Below are positions 51,282 through 60,271 of a stretch of DNA of 64,000 nt, one piece after another; the stretch's first letter is position 1, and each line of letters opens with the position of its first letter. This DNA is from Streptomyces sp. WM4235 (GTDB lineage: Bacteria; Actinomycetota; Actinomycetes; Streptomycetales; Streptomycetaceae): positions 1 through 64,000 of the forward strand of contig NZ_LGDE01000125.1 of NCBI RefSeq assembly GCF_001279725.1, written 5' to 3'. Both the position numbers and the translations under genes were made by a program. The notes beneath the pieces were generated by a model. It saw nothing but the letters and a program-made list of their open reading frames with translations, did no database searches and was not told the origin of the DNA.

Positions 51282-52054
51282 GGGACGCTCCCTCGATCGA
51301 CTGCTGTCCCGAGTCTGCCCCCTGGCGGGCCGTGAGGTCGAGCGTTCGGGCGCAAAGCGGGTACGCGCACTCGTTCGTGTCGAGAGCGGTCGGCACCGGC
51401 CCCGGCATCGGCATCCGGGTCCCGGGCCTCCGGGGATCGGGCACGCGAACAGCCGGACACGGTGGGCCGGTTCGCCACGGCCGGCGGCGTCGTCCTCCGG
51501 TGCCACAGGGCGTGGGGCACGGGGCGCGGGGCACTGCCGTGACGCGCAAGGGGGCGCGAGCACGCTGTCGGGCCGCGCCGCGCAGATCGACGCGAAGGGG
51601 TCGTCGCGAGGGCCGGGCGGCCGCCGCGTCCGCTCTCTCGGTCGGTCACCCACGGACGGGAAGCCGGCCCGGCCTCGTCCATCATTCGGAGCCGCCGCGG
51701 AAGGGGTTTGGCCCGCGGAGGGGGTTTGGCCCGCCGAAGGGCGGGGCGAGTCGGTCGGGGCGCGGAGACGCCGTTCGCCCGCGCACGCGCCCTCGCCGCC
51801 CCGGCCGGAAACCGCTCCGGCACTGTCGCCGCAGCACTTCCCCGCGCACCCTCGCCGCCCGGCCGGGAACCACGCCGCGCGTCCGGCGCCCCTGCGGCCC
51901 GCGCGCCGCGCGCACCCGCTCCGTCCGGCCCGGTCCTCGCGACCAGGCATTCATCCGTCGGCCACCAAATGTTTCTTACCGGCCAGTAGACATACCGACG
52001 ACGCTCCCCAAGCATGGGCGCGTACATGCCAACGTGTGACGAGGAGCGTCCCCC
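51282..52054. other. 773-bp region without a gene; contains a tandem repeat
   Basis: No frame on either strand has both a start signal and convincing codon use. The one structure seen is an 18-bp unit repeated in tandem at 51700-51717 and 51718-51735, with a partial third copy. Confidence 0.5.
51700..51735. repeat. Tandem 18-bp repeat (GAAGGGGTTTGGCCCGCG type)
   Basis: Two copies with two differences, then a partial third. It lies 320 bp upstream of the HAD phosphatase gene and could be an operator array or simply slippage. Confidence 0.6.
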
Positions 52055-52738
52055 ATGCGCAGCACCCGCCCCCGCACCACCCGCACCGCCACCGCCGCCG
52101 CGGTGGCCGCCGCGGCCACCGTCCTCACCCTGTTTCCGGCCACCGTCGCGGACGCGGCCGAACGATCCGCGCCCGCGTCCGTGCCCGCGGTCTCGGCCCC
52201 CGCCGCTTCCGCGCCCGGCGGCAACGCCGCCATCCTCGGCATCGACTACGCCACCTGGCAGCGTGACGTCGCCGACGTCATCGACGCGGCCCGCCCCGCC
52301 ATCGAGCAGCGCATCGCCGCCTCGCCCGCCGGGGAGAAGCCCGCGCTCGTCCTGGACATCGACAACAGCTCGCTGGAGACCGACTTCCACTGGTTCTGGA
52401 CCTTCCCCACCCCCGCGATCGGCAAGGTCCGTGAGCTCACCCGGTACGCCAGTGAGCGTGGGGTCGCCGTCTTCTTCGTGACCGCGCGCCCGGGGATCGT
52501 GTACTCCCTCACCGAACGCAACCTGAAGGCCGTCGGCTACCCGGTCTCGGGCCTGTACGTCCGGGACCTGCCCGACCTGTTCCACGAGGTGAGCGCGTAC
52601 AAGACGGGCAAGCGCGCCGAGATCGAGGCCCGCGGCTACACGATCATCGCCAACATCGGGAACAACACGAGCGACCTCGTCGGCGGCCATGCCGAACGCA
52701 CCGTCAAGCTGCCCGACTACGGCGGCAAGCTGTCCTGA
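52055..52738 (+). CDS. Secreted HAD-superfamily acid phosphatase
   Basis: 227 residues. A signal peptide with RPRTTRTATAAAVAAAATV and an ADAAE cleavage point is present; the N-terminal arginines hint at Tat export. The HAD motif I is LVLDIDNSSLET with Asp101 and Asp103; FFVTARPG is motif II, and the C-terminal IIANIGNNTSDLVGG carries the late acid residue. This resembles secreted class B/HAD acid phosphatases. GAGGAG is upstream of the ATG. Confidence 0.87.
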   Translation: MRSTRPRTTRTATAAAVAAAATVLTLFPATVADAAERSAPASVPAVSAPAASAPGGNAAILGIDYATWQRDVADVIDAARPAIEQRIAASPAGEKPALVLDIDNSSLETDFHWFWTFPTPAIGKVRELTRYASERGVAVFFVTARPGIVYSLTERNLKAVGYPVSGLYVRDLPDLFHEVSAYKTGKRAEIEARGYTIIANIGNNTSDLVGGHAERTVKLPDYGGKLS

Positions 52739-52793
52739 CGCCGGCGGGGGCGCGGGAGGCGTGGCCACCATCGGCCGAAACCGCGGTGAGCGC

Positions 52794-52799
52794 TACGGT
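52794..52799 (+). promoter_or_regulatory. Candidate leaderless -10 box (TACGGT) of VOC gene
   Basis: TACGGT ends 6 nt before ATG 52806; no Shine-Dalgarno is seen. Confidence 0.5.
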
Positions 52800-52805
52800 C
52801 GGGCC

Positions 52806-53270
52806 ATGGCCACCCGAATCGATCTGACGCTTGACTGTGCCGATGCCCGGCCGCTGGCCGCCTTCTGGAAGACGGCACTGGGTTACGTAGACGAGCCGCC
52901 ACCCGCTCCTTTCGCCACGCGCGAGGAGTGGGCCGCCCACTTCGATCCCCCGGAGGACGGCGCGGCCGCGCACAACCCGGACGCGGCCGACCCCGCGGGC
53001 GGCGGGGCATGGCTCCACGATCCCGACGGCGTCGGCCCCCGCCTCTCCATCCTGAGGGTTCCGGAGCCCAAGCGGGCCAAGAACCGCCTCCACATGGACA
53101 TCCGGGTGCCGGGGCACGGCGGTACGGACGAGCGGTGGGAACGGATCAGGGCGGAGGCCCGGCGTCTGGTGGCGGCGGGCGGAAAGGTCGTGGAGGAGTT
53201 CGAGGGTCACCATGTGGTGATGGCGGACCCGGAGGGCAACGAGTTCTGTGTGGCCGCCGCCCCCGCGTGA
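52806..53270 (+). CDS. VOC (glyoxalase-like) family protein
   Basis: 154 residues. The start RIDLTLDCADARPLAAFWK and the end VMADPEGNEFCV are classic VOC/glyoxalase-like domain marks; RLHMDIRVPGHGG holds a candidate metal-binding His. Acts probably as a small-molecule enzyme or binding protein. ATG 52806 is selected because of its TACGGT box and the family start. Confidence 0.85.
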   Translation: MATRIDLTLDCADARPLAAFWKTALGYVDEPPPAPFATREEWAAHFDPPEDGAAAHNPDAADPAGGGAWLHDPDGVGPRLSILRVPEPKRAKNRLHMDIRVPGHGGTDERWERIRAEARRLVAAGGKVVEEFEGHHVVMADPEGNEFCVAAAPA

Positions 53271-53492
53271 GACGGCGTGACCCCGCACCCTCGCGTACGG
53301 GCCGGCCCGCGACCCGGCGTCACGACGAACACGCTGCGTAGTGCGATGAATGGAACGGTACCGACGGGTACATGCCGTTTTGCGGAGCACCTGGGTGGCC
53401 CGCGGTCGGCCGGTGTCCGGGAACACGGTCTCGGAAGGCGGTGTCCCCGCAGCCGGACGGTCGTTGAGAAGAACGGTCAGCGAAGTGGACCA

Positions 53493-53528
53493 CACCGAGT
53501 CCCGGGGCCCAGGCCCCGGGACTCGGTG
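53493..53528. terminator. 36-bp near-perfect palindrome
   Basis: 53493-53509 and 53512-53528 are inverted repeats of 17 bp with a 2-nt centre. It lies 223 bp after the VOC gene and 176 bp before the TetR gene, and could be a terminator or an operator. The rest of 53271-53703 shows no gene. Confidence 0.6.
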
Positions 53529-53691
53529 CTGCCCGGCCGACCCGATGGAGGTGTACGGGGCGCACCCCGCGCGGTGGGCCTGTTGAGCGTCCCTTACGCC
53601 CCGCACGGAGGTCCCAGGCCGAGCGACCACCGGCGGCGGGACCGCGGCGGGACCGACCGAAAACCACCCCCGGGCCACGGTCACCCAAAGG

Positions 53692-53697
53692 TACGGT
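53692..53697 (+). promoter_or_regulatory. Candidate leaderless -10 box (TACGGT) of TetR gene
   Basis: TACGGT ends 6 nt before ATG 53704; no Shine-Dalgarno is seen. Confidence 0.5.
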
Positions 53698-53703
53698 TTG
53701 GCC

Positions 53704-54453
53704 ATGGATACTTCCGGAACCCAAGGCAGCGACGAGGACACCGGCCGGCGGGCGGCCGTCAAGGCCACCGCACGCGAACTCCTGGTGAAGCTGGGAGCCG
53801 GAGGGCTTTCCCCGGAGGTCGTCGCCCGCGCCGGCGGTCTGTCCGCCCCCGACGTGGAGGCCTTCTTCCCGCACCGGGACGACCTGTTGACCGCGCTGAT
53901 CATCGACGCGTACGACGAGTCCGCCGCGGCGATGGAGGAGGCCGATCAGGTCGCCCGGTCGGCCGGGGCGACGGCGGGAGCACGGCTCCTCGCCGTGACG
54001 CGGGCGCTGCGGGGCTGGTCCTTCGACAACTCCGCGGAGTTCACGCTGATCTACGGCTCGCCCGTGCCGGGCTACCACGCTCCGCAGGAGACCGTCCCTC
54101 ATGCCTCCCGCACCCCCGCGGTACTGGCCGGCATCGTGCGGTCCGCGTTGGAGGCCGGTGAACTCACCCCGCCGCGGCGGGTGGTGCCCGGGCCGCCGCT
54201 GCTGCGCCCGGAGGCCGTGGCACTGTTCGGGGGCGCGCCCGAGGCCCCGTTCTCGGACCTGATCGAGCGCGGCATCGTGCTGTGGAGCAACCTGATCGGG
54301 CTCCTGGTGTTCCAGGTCTTCAGCCGGACCCACGACAGTGTTCGGGACGAGTCCGCGTACTTCGACTTCGCCATCGCCGTGGCGGCCGAGTCCATCGGGC
54401 TGGTGGTCCCGACGGCCGAGGAAGCGCAGGTCGGCGGGAACACGTCTCCTTGA
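53704..54453 (+). CDS. TetR-family regulator (large C-terminal domain)
   Basis: 249 residues from ATG 53704, with TACGGT 6 nt before it. HTH: VKATARELLVKLGAGGLSPEVVARAG and APDVEAFFPHRDDLLTALI. The C-terminal ligand domain contains FTLIYGSPVPGYHAP, a segment typical of the WHG/TetR_C_33-type group in actinomycetes. The target is unknown. The neighbour gene downstream is DoxX, after a 370-bp gap. Confidence 0.85.
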   Translation: MDTSGTQGSDEDTGRRAAVKATARELLVKLGAGGLSPEVVARAGGLSAPDVEAFFPHRDDLLTALIIDAYDESAAAMEEADQVARSAGATAGARLLAVTRALRGWSFDNSAEFTLIYGSPVPGYHAPQETVPHASRTPAVLAGIVRSALEAGELTPPRRVVPGPPLLRPEAVALFGGAPEAPFSDLIERGIVLWSNLIGLLVFQVFSRTHDSVRDESAYFDFAIAVAAESIGLVVPTAEEAQVGGNTSP

Positions 54454-54825
54454 CGGACCGACCCACTGACCGGCGGGTCGACCGACCGGCCGGCTGCGCG
54501 GCTCGGCGCGGTCGCGCGGTGGATCCCGACGGTCACGCGCGTGCACGGCGTCGCGGCGCGTCCGCCCGCGCCCGGCCGATCTCCGCGCCTGCCCCCTCTC
54601 CCGATCCCGCGACCGCTCCCGTCCCGTCGCGACCGCCTTCCCCCGCGCACGCACGACCGGCAACCACGGCCCGAGCGGGCGTGGTCAGGCAACCCTGACC
54701 AACGCGAGGTGGCTTCGGACGCCACTCGGCGGCTTCGGCGGGCTGGGCCGCCGGCCGCCGCTCACCGGGGCCGGCCAGGACCCGTGTCCTGAAGGCGGTC
54801 CGAACCACGGGCCCGACCGCGACGT
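54454..54825. other. 372-bp gap, no gene seen
   Basis: Very GC-rich with simple Arg/Pro codon runs in all frames. No start signal or hairpin of note was found. Confidence 0.4.
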
Positions 54826-55344
54826 GTGCTGCGTGTGAACACGACATCCTCCGGGCCGCGATCCGCCGCCACGCGGCACGCGCTGCTGCCCCTGCGCCTC
54901 TTCCTCGGCATCACGTTCGTGTACGCCGGCGTCGACAAGCTCCTCGACCCGGCGTTCCTCTCCGCCACCGGCGACGGTTCGATCGGCCAACAGCTCGAAG
55001 GCGTGAAGGGGTCGGCCGCGATTCCGGCACTGGTGGCGGTCGCCCTGAACGACCCGGGTGGCTTCGGCCTCGCGATGGCCCTCGGCGAGACGGCCGTCGG
55101 GGTGGGGGTCCTGGCCGGCCTGCTGACCCGGATCGCCGCCCTCGGGGGCGCCCTGATCTCGCTCTCCCTCTGGCTGACCGTCAGTTGGCAGGCCACCCCG
55201 TACTACTACGGCAACGACCTGGCCTATCTGATGGCCTGGACCCCTTTGGTCCTCGCGGGCGCACCGACCCTGTCCCTCGACGCGGCGCTGCGTCGGCGGC
55301 GCGCCACCCCCCGGGGCCGGCGGCGCGTCAACCGCCGAGGGTGA
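54826..55344 (+). CDS. DoxX family membrane protein
   Basis: 172 residues, about four helices. The family start LRLFLGITFVYAGVDKLLDP and LALGETAVGVGVLAGLLTRIAALGGALISL-like body are clear. The GYYGND turn (YYYGNDLAYLMAW) is typical. GTG 54826 and GTG 54835 are both possible starts. Its last 17 bp overlap, tail to tail, the YbdK-like gene. Function unknown. Confidence 0.85.
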   Translation: MLRVNTTSSGPRSAATRHALLPLRLFLGITFVYAGVDKLLDPAFLSATGDGSIGQQLEGVKGSAAIPALVAVALNDPGGFGLAMALGETAVGVGVLAGLLTRIAALGGALISLSLWLTVSWQATPYYYGNDLAYLMAWTPLVLAGAPTLSLDAALRRRRATPRGRRRVNRRG

Positions 55345-56437
55345 GGCGCGCGCACCGGGTGACCACGGCGGCGAGGTCCCCCTCGTCGCGCAGGAGGGCG
55401 CGCTGCACCCGGGCCCCGGTCCCGCGCTCCTGGAGTTCGACCAGGCCGGCCCGGACGCGTTCGGCGTCCCCGTTCTCCTCCAGGGCGTCCCGTACGTGTT
55501 CGTACAACGCCCACACGACGTCCTCGGGAGGGGTCTGCGACAGGGTGGCCGGGTGGATCAGGGGGCCGTCGAGCCCGGATCGGGCGGCCCGCCACGCGGC
55601 CAGCCGGAGCAGGGCGGTGTCGACCCGGGAGGGGGGCTCTCCTGCCTGCCAGGCCCGGGAGGCCGTGTCCACCAGCCCGCGGGTCAGTGCCGCCAGCAGT
55701 ACGGGCGTGGCCGCGTCCAGGCAGACGTCCGCCACCCGGATCTCCACCGTGGGGTAGGAGGCGGCCAGCCGGGCGTCGAAGTAGATCATGCCCTCGTCGC
55801 GGAGGGCTCCGGTCGCGAGCATGGCGCGGACCCGCTCGTGGTAGCGGTCGGCCGAGCCGAAGACGCTCACCGGTCCCGCGGAGGGCCACCGGTTCCAGAC
55901 CCTGCTGCGATAGCTCCCGTAGCCGCTGTCCTCTCCCTGCCAGAAGGGCGAGTTCGCGCTCAGGGCGGTCAGGACGGACAGCCAGGGGCGGATCCGGTCG
56001 AGGACCGCCACGCCCTCCTCGTCGGAGTCCACCGAGACGTGCACGTGGCAGCCGCAGGTCAGCTGCTCCTGTGCCGTCAGGCCGAACTGCCGGCCGATCC
56101 ACTGGTACCGCTCCCCCAGGCTCAGCGAGGGCTCCACCCGTGTAGGGCAGGTGGCGAGGGCGGCGGCGACGACACCCGCGGCCTCCGCGTGCCGGGCGGC
56201 CTCGGCGCGCCACCGGAGGATCTCCTCCGCGAGCTCGCCCATCATCGTCACCGGTTTGGTGGCGAATTCGACCTGCTGCTTGTGGAGTTCCTTCTCCAGC
56301 GGGATCTCGCCGTCGGCTCCCGCCGCACGGCCCCCTGTCCTGATCGCGGAGGCCAGCACCGCGCCGGCCGATGCGGCGGGTTCACCGGTCCGCGGATCGA
56401 CGAGCAGCAGTTCTTCCTCTACGCCGACACTGCGCAT
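55328..56437 (-). CDS. YbdK-type carboxylate-amine ligase (glutamate-cysteine ligase 2 family)
   Basis: 369 residues. ATG 56437 with AAAGGG upstream; start SVGVEEELLLVDPRTG holds the GVEEE motif binding ATP/Mg. CGCHVHVSVDSDEEGV is the substrate region, and FDARLAASYPTVEIRVADV is near the end of the active site. The family includes gamma-glutamylcysteine ligases, but streptomycetes make mycothiol and ergothioneine; the substrate here is not known. Confidence 0.88.
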   Translation of the reverse strand: MRSVGVEEELLLVDPRTGEPAASAGAVLASAIRTGGRAAGADGEIPLEKELHKQQVEFATKPVTMMGELAEEILRWRAEAARHAEAAGVVAAALATCPTRVEPSLSLGERYQWIGRQFGLTAQEQLTCGCHVHVSVDSDEEGVAVLDRIRPWLSVLTALSANSPFWQGEDSGYGSYRSRVWNRWPSAGPVSVFGSADRYHERVRAMLATGALRDEGMIYFDARLAASYPTVEIRVADVCLDAATPVLLAALTRGLVDTASRAWQAGEPPSRVDTALLRLAAWRAARSGLDGPLIHPATLSQTPPEDVVWALYEHVRDALEENGDAERVRAGLVELQERGTGARVQRALLRDEGDLAAVVTRCARLTLGG

Positions 56438-56612
56438 ACGGGCCCTTTCGCTGGTTCCTCGTCCGACGTCTGCCCACTTCCCCGGTGAGCACGCTCCCCG
56501 GGCCGGCCCCCGGCCCTCGCCTTTCGCCGGGCATTTCGCCCGGGTTTGAATTCCTCCGAAGGGAGCATTCGGCGAACGTAGGAAATTCATCGGAGCCCGG
56601 AGAGGCAACACC

Positions 56613-56879
56613 ATGGGAATCATCGCCTGGATCATCATCGGACTGCTTGCGGGAATGATCGCGAAGGCGCTCATGCCCGGCAGGGATCCCGGCGGCTTCT
56701 TCGTCACCATCCTGATCGGCATCGCCGGTGGTCTGCTCGGCGGCTGGCTGGGGAAGGTGTTGTTCGGGGTCGACTCGATCGACGGCTTCTTCGACCTCTC
56801 GACCTGGATCGCGGCCGTCGTCGGCTCGATGATCCTGCTGCTCGTCTACCGCCTTGTCACGGGCGGCCGACGACGCTGA
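56613..56879 (+). CDS. GlsB/YeaQ/YmgE stress-response membrane protein
   Basis: 88 residues. Start MGIIAWIIIGLLAGMIAKAL, then GRDPGGFFVTILIGIAGGLLGGWLG and a third helix (STWIAAVVGSMILLLVYRLV). The GLLAGxIAK and GGFxVTILIGIAGG motifs identify the family. Members are induced by stress and acid. GGAGA precedes the ATG. It is upstream of the hemerythrin gene on the same strand. Confidence 0.92.
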   Translation: MGIIAWIIIGLLAGMIAKALMPGRDPGGFFVTILIGIAGGLLGGWLGKVLFGVDSIDGFFDLSTWIAAVVGSMILLLVYRLVTGGRRR

Positions 56880-56938
56880 CCTGCGGCCCTGGGCCGCGAG
56901 AACCACGCCGGGCACGACAGAACAGGCAGGAGCACGCC

Positions 56939-57445
56939 ATGACGGCGAATCACGATGTAGTCGCGGTGATTCTGAAGGACCACCGCACCATGGAGGAACT
57001 GTTTCGCCGCATGCGGAGCGTGGAGGCCGACCGCGCCGAGGCGTTGAAGAAGTTCTCCGCACTGCTGATCGCGCACGCCGAGGCCGAGGAATCCGAGGTG
57101 TACGGGGCGCTGAAGCGGTTCAAGAACGTGGACGACGAGGAAGTGGAACACGGCGCCGAGGAGCACACCGAGGGCAACGAGGCGTTGCTGGCCCTCCTGG
57201 AGGTCGCCGACGTCGGATCCGAGGAATGGGACGAGCGCCTCGAGGACCTGTCGAAGGCGGTGTCGCACCACATCGACGAGGAGGAGCGGACGATCCTCAA
57301 CGGTGCCAGGGAGAACGTCCCGGACGAACGCCGGGCCGAGCTGGGTGTCGCGTTCCTGCGCGAGCGGGAGAAGCAGCTGGCGGCGGACTGCGGCAGCATC
57401 GAGAACGTACGGGCCGTCCTGCACGCCCACGGCGAGGCCGGATGA
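56939..57445 (+). CDS. Hemerythrin-domain protein
   Basis: 168 residues. A helical bundle with metal-ligand His in DHRTMEELF, IAHAEAEE and SHHIDEEERTIL, matching the hemerythrin/HHE pattern (diiron, oxygen or NO sensing and iron handling). AGGAG lies 7 nt before the ATG. Its stop overlaps the next start by ATGA, so the two are coupled. Confidence 0.92.
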   Translation: MTANHDVVAVILKDHRTMEELFRRMRSVEADRAEALKKFSALLIAHAEAEESEVYGALKRFKNVDDEEVEHGAEEHTEGNEALLALLEVADVGSEEWDERLEDLSKAVSHHIDEEERTILNGARENVPDERRAELGVAFLREREKQLAADCGSIENVRAVLHAHGEAG

Positions 57446-57918
57446 CCGGCGGCCGCATACCGGGCGGGGCGTCGGGCAGGCGCGGCCCCATGGACGATTC
57501 CACACAGCACACCACCGAGTACCGCGTCACCGTCGACGGTGAGCGCTTCACCTGCGAGGACGCGCAGGGGCTGGGTCCCCAGGGGGACGGCGGCCTGCCG
57601 GGGCAGGAGCTGACCGTGACGCTCACCGGCTGCGTCCTGACCGACACCCCGAAGGCCCTCGCCTGGGCGCTCGGCCGGGAGCCGGACGGGCAGCGCTCCG
57701 TCCGGATCGACGCCACGACGGCGAACGGCCGCGACGTGGTCACCGCCTGGGAGCTCACGGACGCTGCCCCGACCGGGACCGACGATTCCAGCGGCACGGC
57801 GTCGAACCACGAGACGCGCATCCAGCGGCTGACGCTGCACGCCGCGAAGATCACCCCGGTGTTGCGCGACGAGGACCGGTACCAGGACGCCGGAGGCACT
57901 CCCCCTCACCGAGGCTGA
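57442..57918 (+). CDS. Hypothetical protein coupled to hemerythrin gene
   Basis: 158 residues from ATG 57442, overlapping the hemerythrin stop (ATGA); ATG 57490 is a good alternative. The middle YRVTVDGERFTCEDAQGLGP and QELTVTLTGCVLTDTPKALA suggests a small beta-rich fold with two cysteines, followed by a polar tail. It is the last gene before a strong hairpin. No function is known. Confidence 0.65.
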   Translation: MTGGRIPGGASGRRGPMDDSTQHTTEYRVTVDGERFTCEDAQGLGPQGDGGLPGQELTVTLTGCVLTDTPKALAWALGREPDGQRSVRIDATTANGRDVVTAWELTDAAPTGTDDSSGTASNHETRIQRLTLHAAKITPVLRDEDRYQDAGGTPPHRG

Positions 57919-57932
57919 ACCGCCCGACCCCC

Positions 57933-57982
57933 CGGGGCGGCTGTCGGCACCGACCACACGGCCGGCGCCGACAGCCGCCCCG
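57933..57982. terminator. Hairpin terminator of GlsB/hemerythrin unit
   Basis: 16-bp perfect stem (57933-57948 with 57967-57982), 18-nt loop, 15 bp after the stop of gene 57442. Confidence 0.75.
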
Positions 57983-58116
57983 TCGTCGTGGTGCGCGAGC
58001 CGCGGCCCGTCCCGTCACACGGTCGGACCTGCCGACATGCCGAGTGTCGCGCCGGCCCGAAGAATCAGAGGCCGCTGTGGTTCGGCACGGCGCACCCGGG
58101 CAGAGAGGTCGACACG

Positions 58117-59682
58117 ATGGCAGGACCGTCCCGCCGCCCGCAGCCCCCACGCAGCGGTCACGCGTCGACCGATCGGCTGCTCCGTACCCTGCTCCGGCGC
58201 CGTAAGAAGGCCCTGACCAGCGAGGACGTATCGGTCGCCGACCAGCCGCAGGTACGTCGGGCCGTCACCGCGGCCGCCCTGGGCAACACCATGGAGTGGT
58301 TCGACTTCGGCGTCTACGCCTACCTGGCCGGAACCATGGGCAAGGTCTTCTTCCCGTCGAGTTCCCCGGGCGCCCAAGTCGTCTCGACGTTCGCGACCTT
58401 CGCCGCCGCCTTCCTGGTCCGACCCCTCGGCGGCCTGGTGTTCGGCCCGCTCGGCGACCGGATCGGCCGGCAGAAGGTGCTCGCGGCGACGATGATCATG
58501 ATGGCGGCCAGTACGTTCGCCGTCGGATTCCTCCCGACGTACGCGTCCGTCGGGTTCGTCGCCCCCCTGCTGCTCCTGGTCTGCCGGCTGGTCCAGGGCT
58601 TCTCCACGGGCGGCGAGTACGCCGGCGCGACCACCTACATCGCCGAGTACGCGCCGGACAGACGCCGGGGATTCCTGGGCAGCTGGCTCGACTTCGGCAC
58701 GTTCGTCGGCTACGCCATGGGCTCCGGCCTGGTCACGATCCTCACCCTCGTCATGGGCTCGGACGGCCTGGAGGACTGGGGCTGGCGCATCCCCTTCTTC
58801 ATCGCGGGCCCCCTGGGTCTGATCGGCCTGTACATGCGTCTGAAGCTGGAGGAGACCCCGGCCTTCAAGAAGGAGGCGGCCTACGCGGCGGCCGAAGGGG
58901 AGGCGGTCGCGGAGGCCCCCGCGACCGGCAGGGGAAACCTCAAGGAGATCTTCACGCGTCACTGGCACGCGGTGCTCATCTGCATGGGGCTGGTCCTGCT
59001 CTACAACGTCACGAACTACATGGTGACGTCGTACCTGCCCACGTACATGACCGTCACCCTGGGCGAGAACGACACCACGGCCCAATTGCTGGTCCTCGGG
59101 ACGATGCTGCTCGTGGTCCTGACGATCACGACCGTGGGCCACACCTCGGACCGCTGGGGCCGCAGACCGGTGTTCCTCGCGGGCAGCGTCGCCCTCGTGG
59201 CCCTGGCCATTCCGGCGTTCCTGCTGATCCGGGAGGGCGGGATCCTGTTGCCGGCCGTGGGCTGCGCGATCCTCGGATTGCTGCTCGTCTGCTTCGCGGG
59301 GACGGCCGCGTCCACGCTGCCGGCGCTGTTCCCCACCCGCCTGCGCTACGCGGCGCTGTCCATCGCCTTCAACATCTCGGTGTCACTGTTCGGCGGTACG
59401 ACGCCGCTGTTCACCTCGGCACTCGTGGAGGCCACCGGCAACGACATGGTCCCGGCGTACTACCTGATGGTGGCGGGCGTCATCGGTTTCGTGTCGACGC
59501 TGTTCCTCCACGAGACGGCGGGAAAGCCGCTGCGCGGCTCCGGTCCCATGGTCGAGACGCCCGACGAGGCGGACGCGCTGGTGGCCCGCAGCCGCACGGC
59601 GGCCGGCCGGCAGGCCAGGGACATCTGGATCCGACTGCGTCATCCCTGGGCCCGCCACACACCGCGCGACCGGGACACGTGA
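58117..59682 (+). CDS. ProP-like MHS-family proline/betaine:H+ symporter
   Basis: 521 residues from ATG 58117, with GAGAGG 8 nt before it. A polar N-terminus of about 50 residues is followed by 12 helices. Family marks: LGNTMEWFDFGVYAYLAGTM, VFGPLGDRIGRQKVLA, VCRLVQGFSTGGEYAGATTYIAEYAP and RRGFLGSWLDFGTFVGYAMGSG. The metabolite:H+ symporter family includes ProP for proline and betaine; the true substrate is open. This and the ectABCD operon suggest two routes to osmolytes. Confidence 0.88.
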   Translation: MAGPSRRPQPPRSGHASTDRLLRTLLRRRKKALTSEDVSVADQPQVRRAVTAAALGNTMEWFDFGVYAYLAGTMGKVFFPSSSPGAQVVSTFATFAAAFLVRPLGGLVFGPLGDRIGRQKVLAATMIMMAASTFAVGFLPTYASVGFVAPLLLLVCRLVQGFSTGGEYAGATTYIAEYAPDRRRGFLGSWLDFGTFVGYAMGSGLVTILTLVMGSDGLEDWGWRIPFFIAGPLGLIGLYMRLKLEETPAFKKEAAYAAAEGEAVAEAPATGRGNLKEIFTRHWHAVLICMGLVLLYNVTNYMVTSYLPTYMTVTLGENDTTAQLLVLGTMLLVVLTITTVGHTSDRWGRRPVFLAGSVALVALAIPAFLLIREGGILLPAVGCAILGLLLVCFAGTAASTLPALFPTRLRYAALSIAFNISVSLFGGTTPLFTSALVEATGNDMVPAYYLMVAGVIGFVSTLFLHETAGKPLRGSGPMVETPDEADALVARSRTAAGRQARDIWIRLRHPWARHTPRDRDT

Positions 59683-59719
59683 CCCCTCAAGGCCGCCGTG
59701 TCCGGTGCGCGATCGTGGT

Positions 59720-60271
59720 TCAGCCGTGCGTGTCCGCCTGGAGGGGAACGCCGTCGAGGAGGGCGGCGGCGGGGGCCGACGCGGTCGGCAGCGTGCTCGG
59801 CGCCGGAGCGGGGGCGGGCAGCCCGGTCGTCAGGCGCACCACGTCGACCTCCGCCCAGACCACCTTGCCGTGGGCGTGGGCCTGGGCGTCCCAACGGTCC
59901 GAGAGGCGCCGCACTATGTACAGGCCGTGGCCTCCCGGTGTCGCCCCCTGCTGCCTGGGACGAGGGCGCGGCAGTTCGGTCTCCCCGTCGAAGACCTCGA
60001 TGCGCAGGACGTCGCCCGCGGCCGCGATCACGAACTCCTGGCACCCGCCGGCGTGCATGACGGCATTGGTCAGCAGCTCGGACACGATGAGCAGGACGTC
60101 CTCGGCGGTCTCGTGACCGTCCCATCCCCAGTCACGCAGGGCTTCCCGGGTGAAATCTCGTCCCTTGGCGACCTGGCCGCGGGTCCCGCTCAGCGCGAGG
60201 CGCCGGCGCTGGGTCACGGCCTTGGTGTCCGCGCGCAGCGGATCGCCGGTCTCCGGTCCGATGGGCGTCAC
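59720..60271 (-). CDS. RsbW-like ATP-binding anti-sigma-factor-type protein
   Basis: 183 residues from GTG 60271, which follows GGGTGAG. HATPase boxes: VSELLTNAVMHAGG (N), VFDGETELPRPR (G1) and GGHGLYIVRRLSDRW (G2). The C-terminal tail is Ala/Pro/Thr-rich. It is on the same strand as the STAS gene at 60469 and could be its kinase partner. Confidence 0.87.
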   Translation of the reverse strand: MTPIGPETGDPLRADTKAVTQRRRLALSGTRGQVAKGRDFTREALRDWGWDGHETAEDVLLIVSELLTNAVMHAGGCQEFVIAAAGDVLRIEVFDGETELPRPRPRQQGATPGGHGLYIVRRLSDRWDAQAHAHGKVVWAEVDVVRLTTGLPAPAPAPSTLPTASAPAAALLDGVPLQADTHG

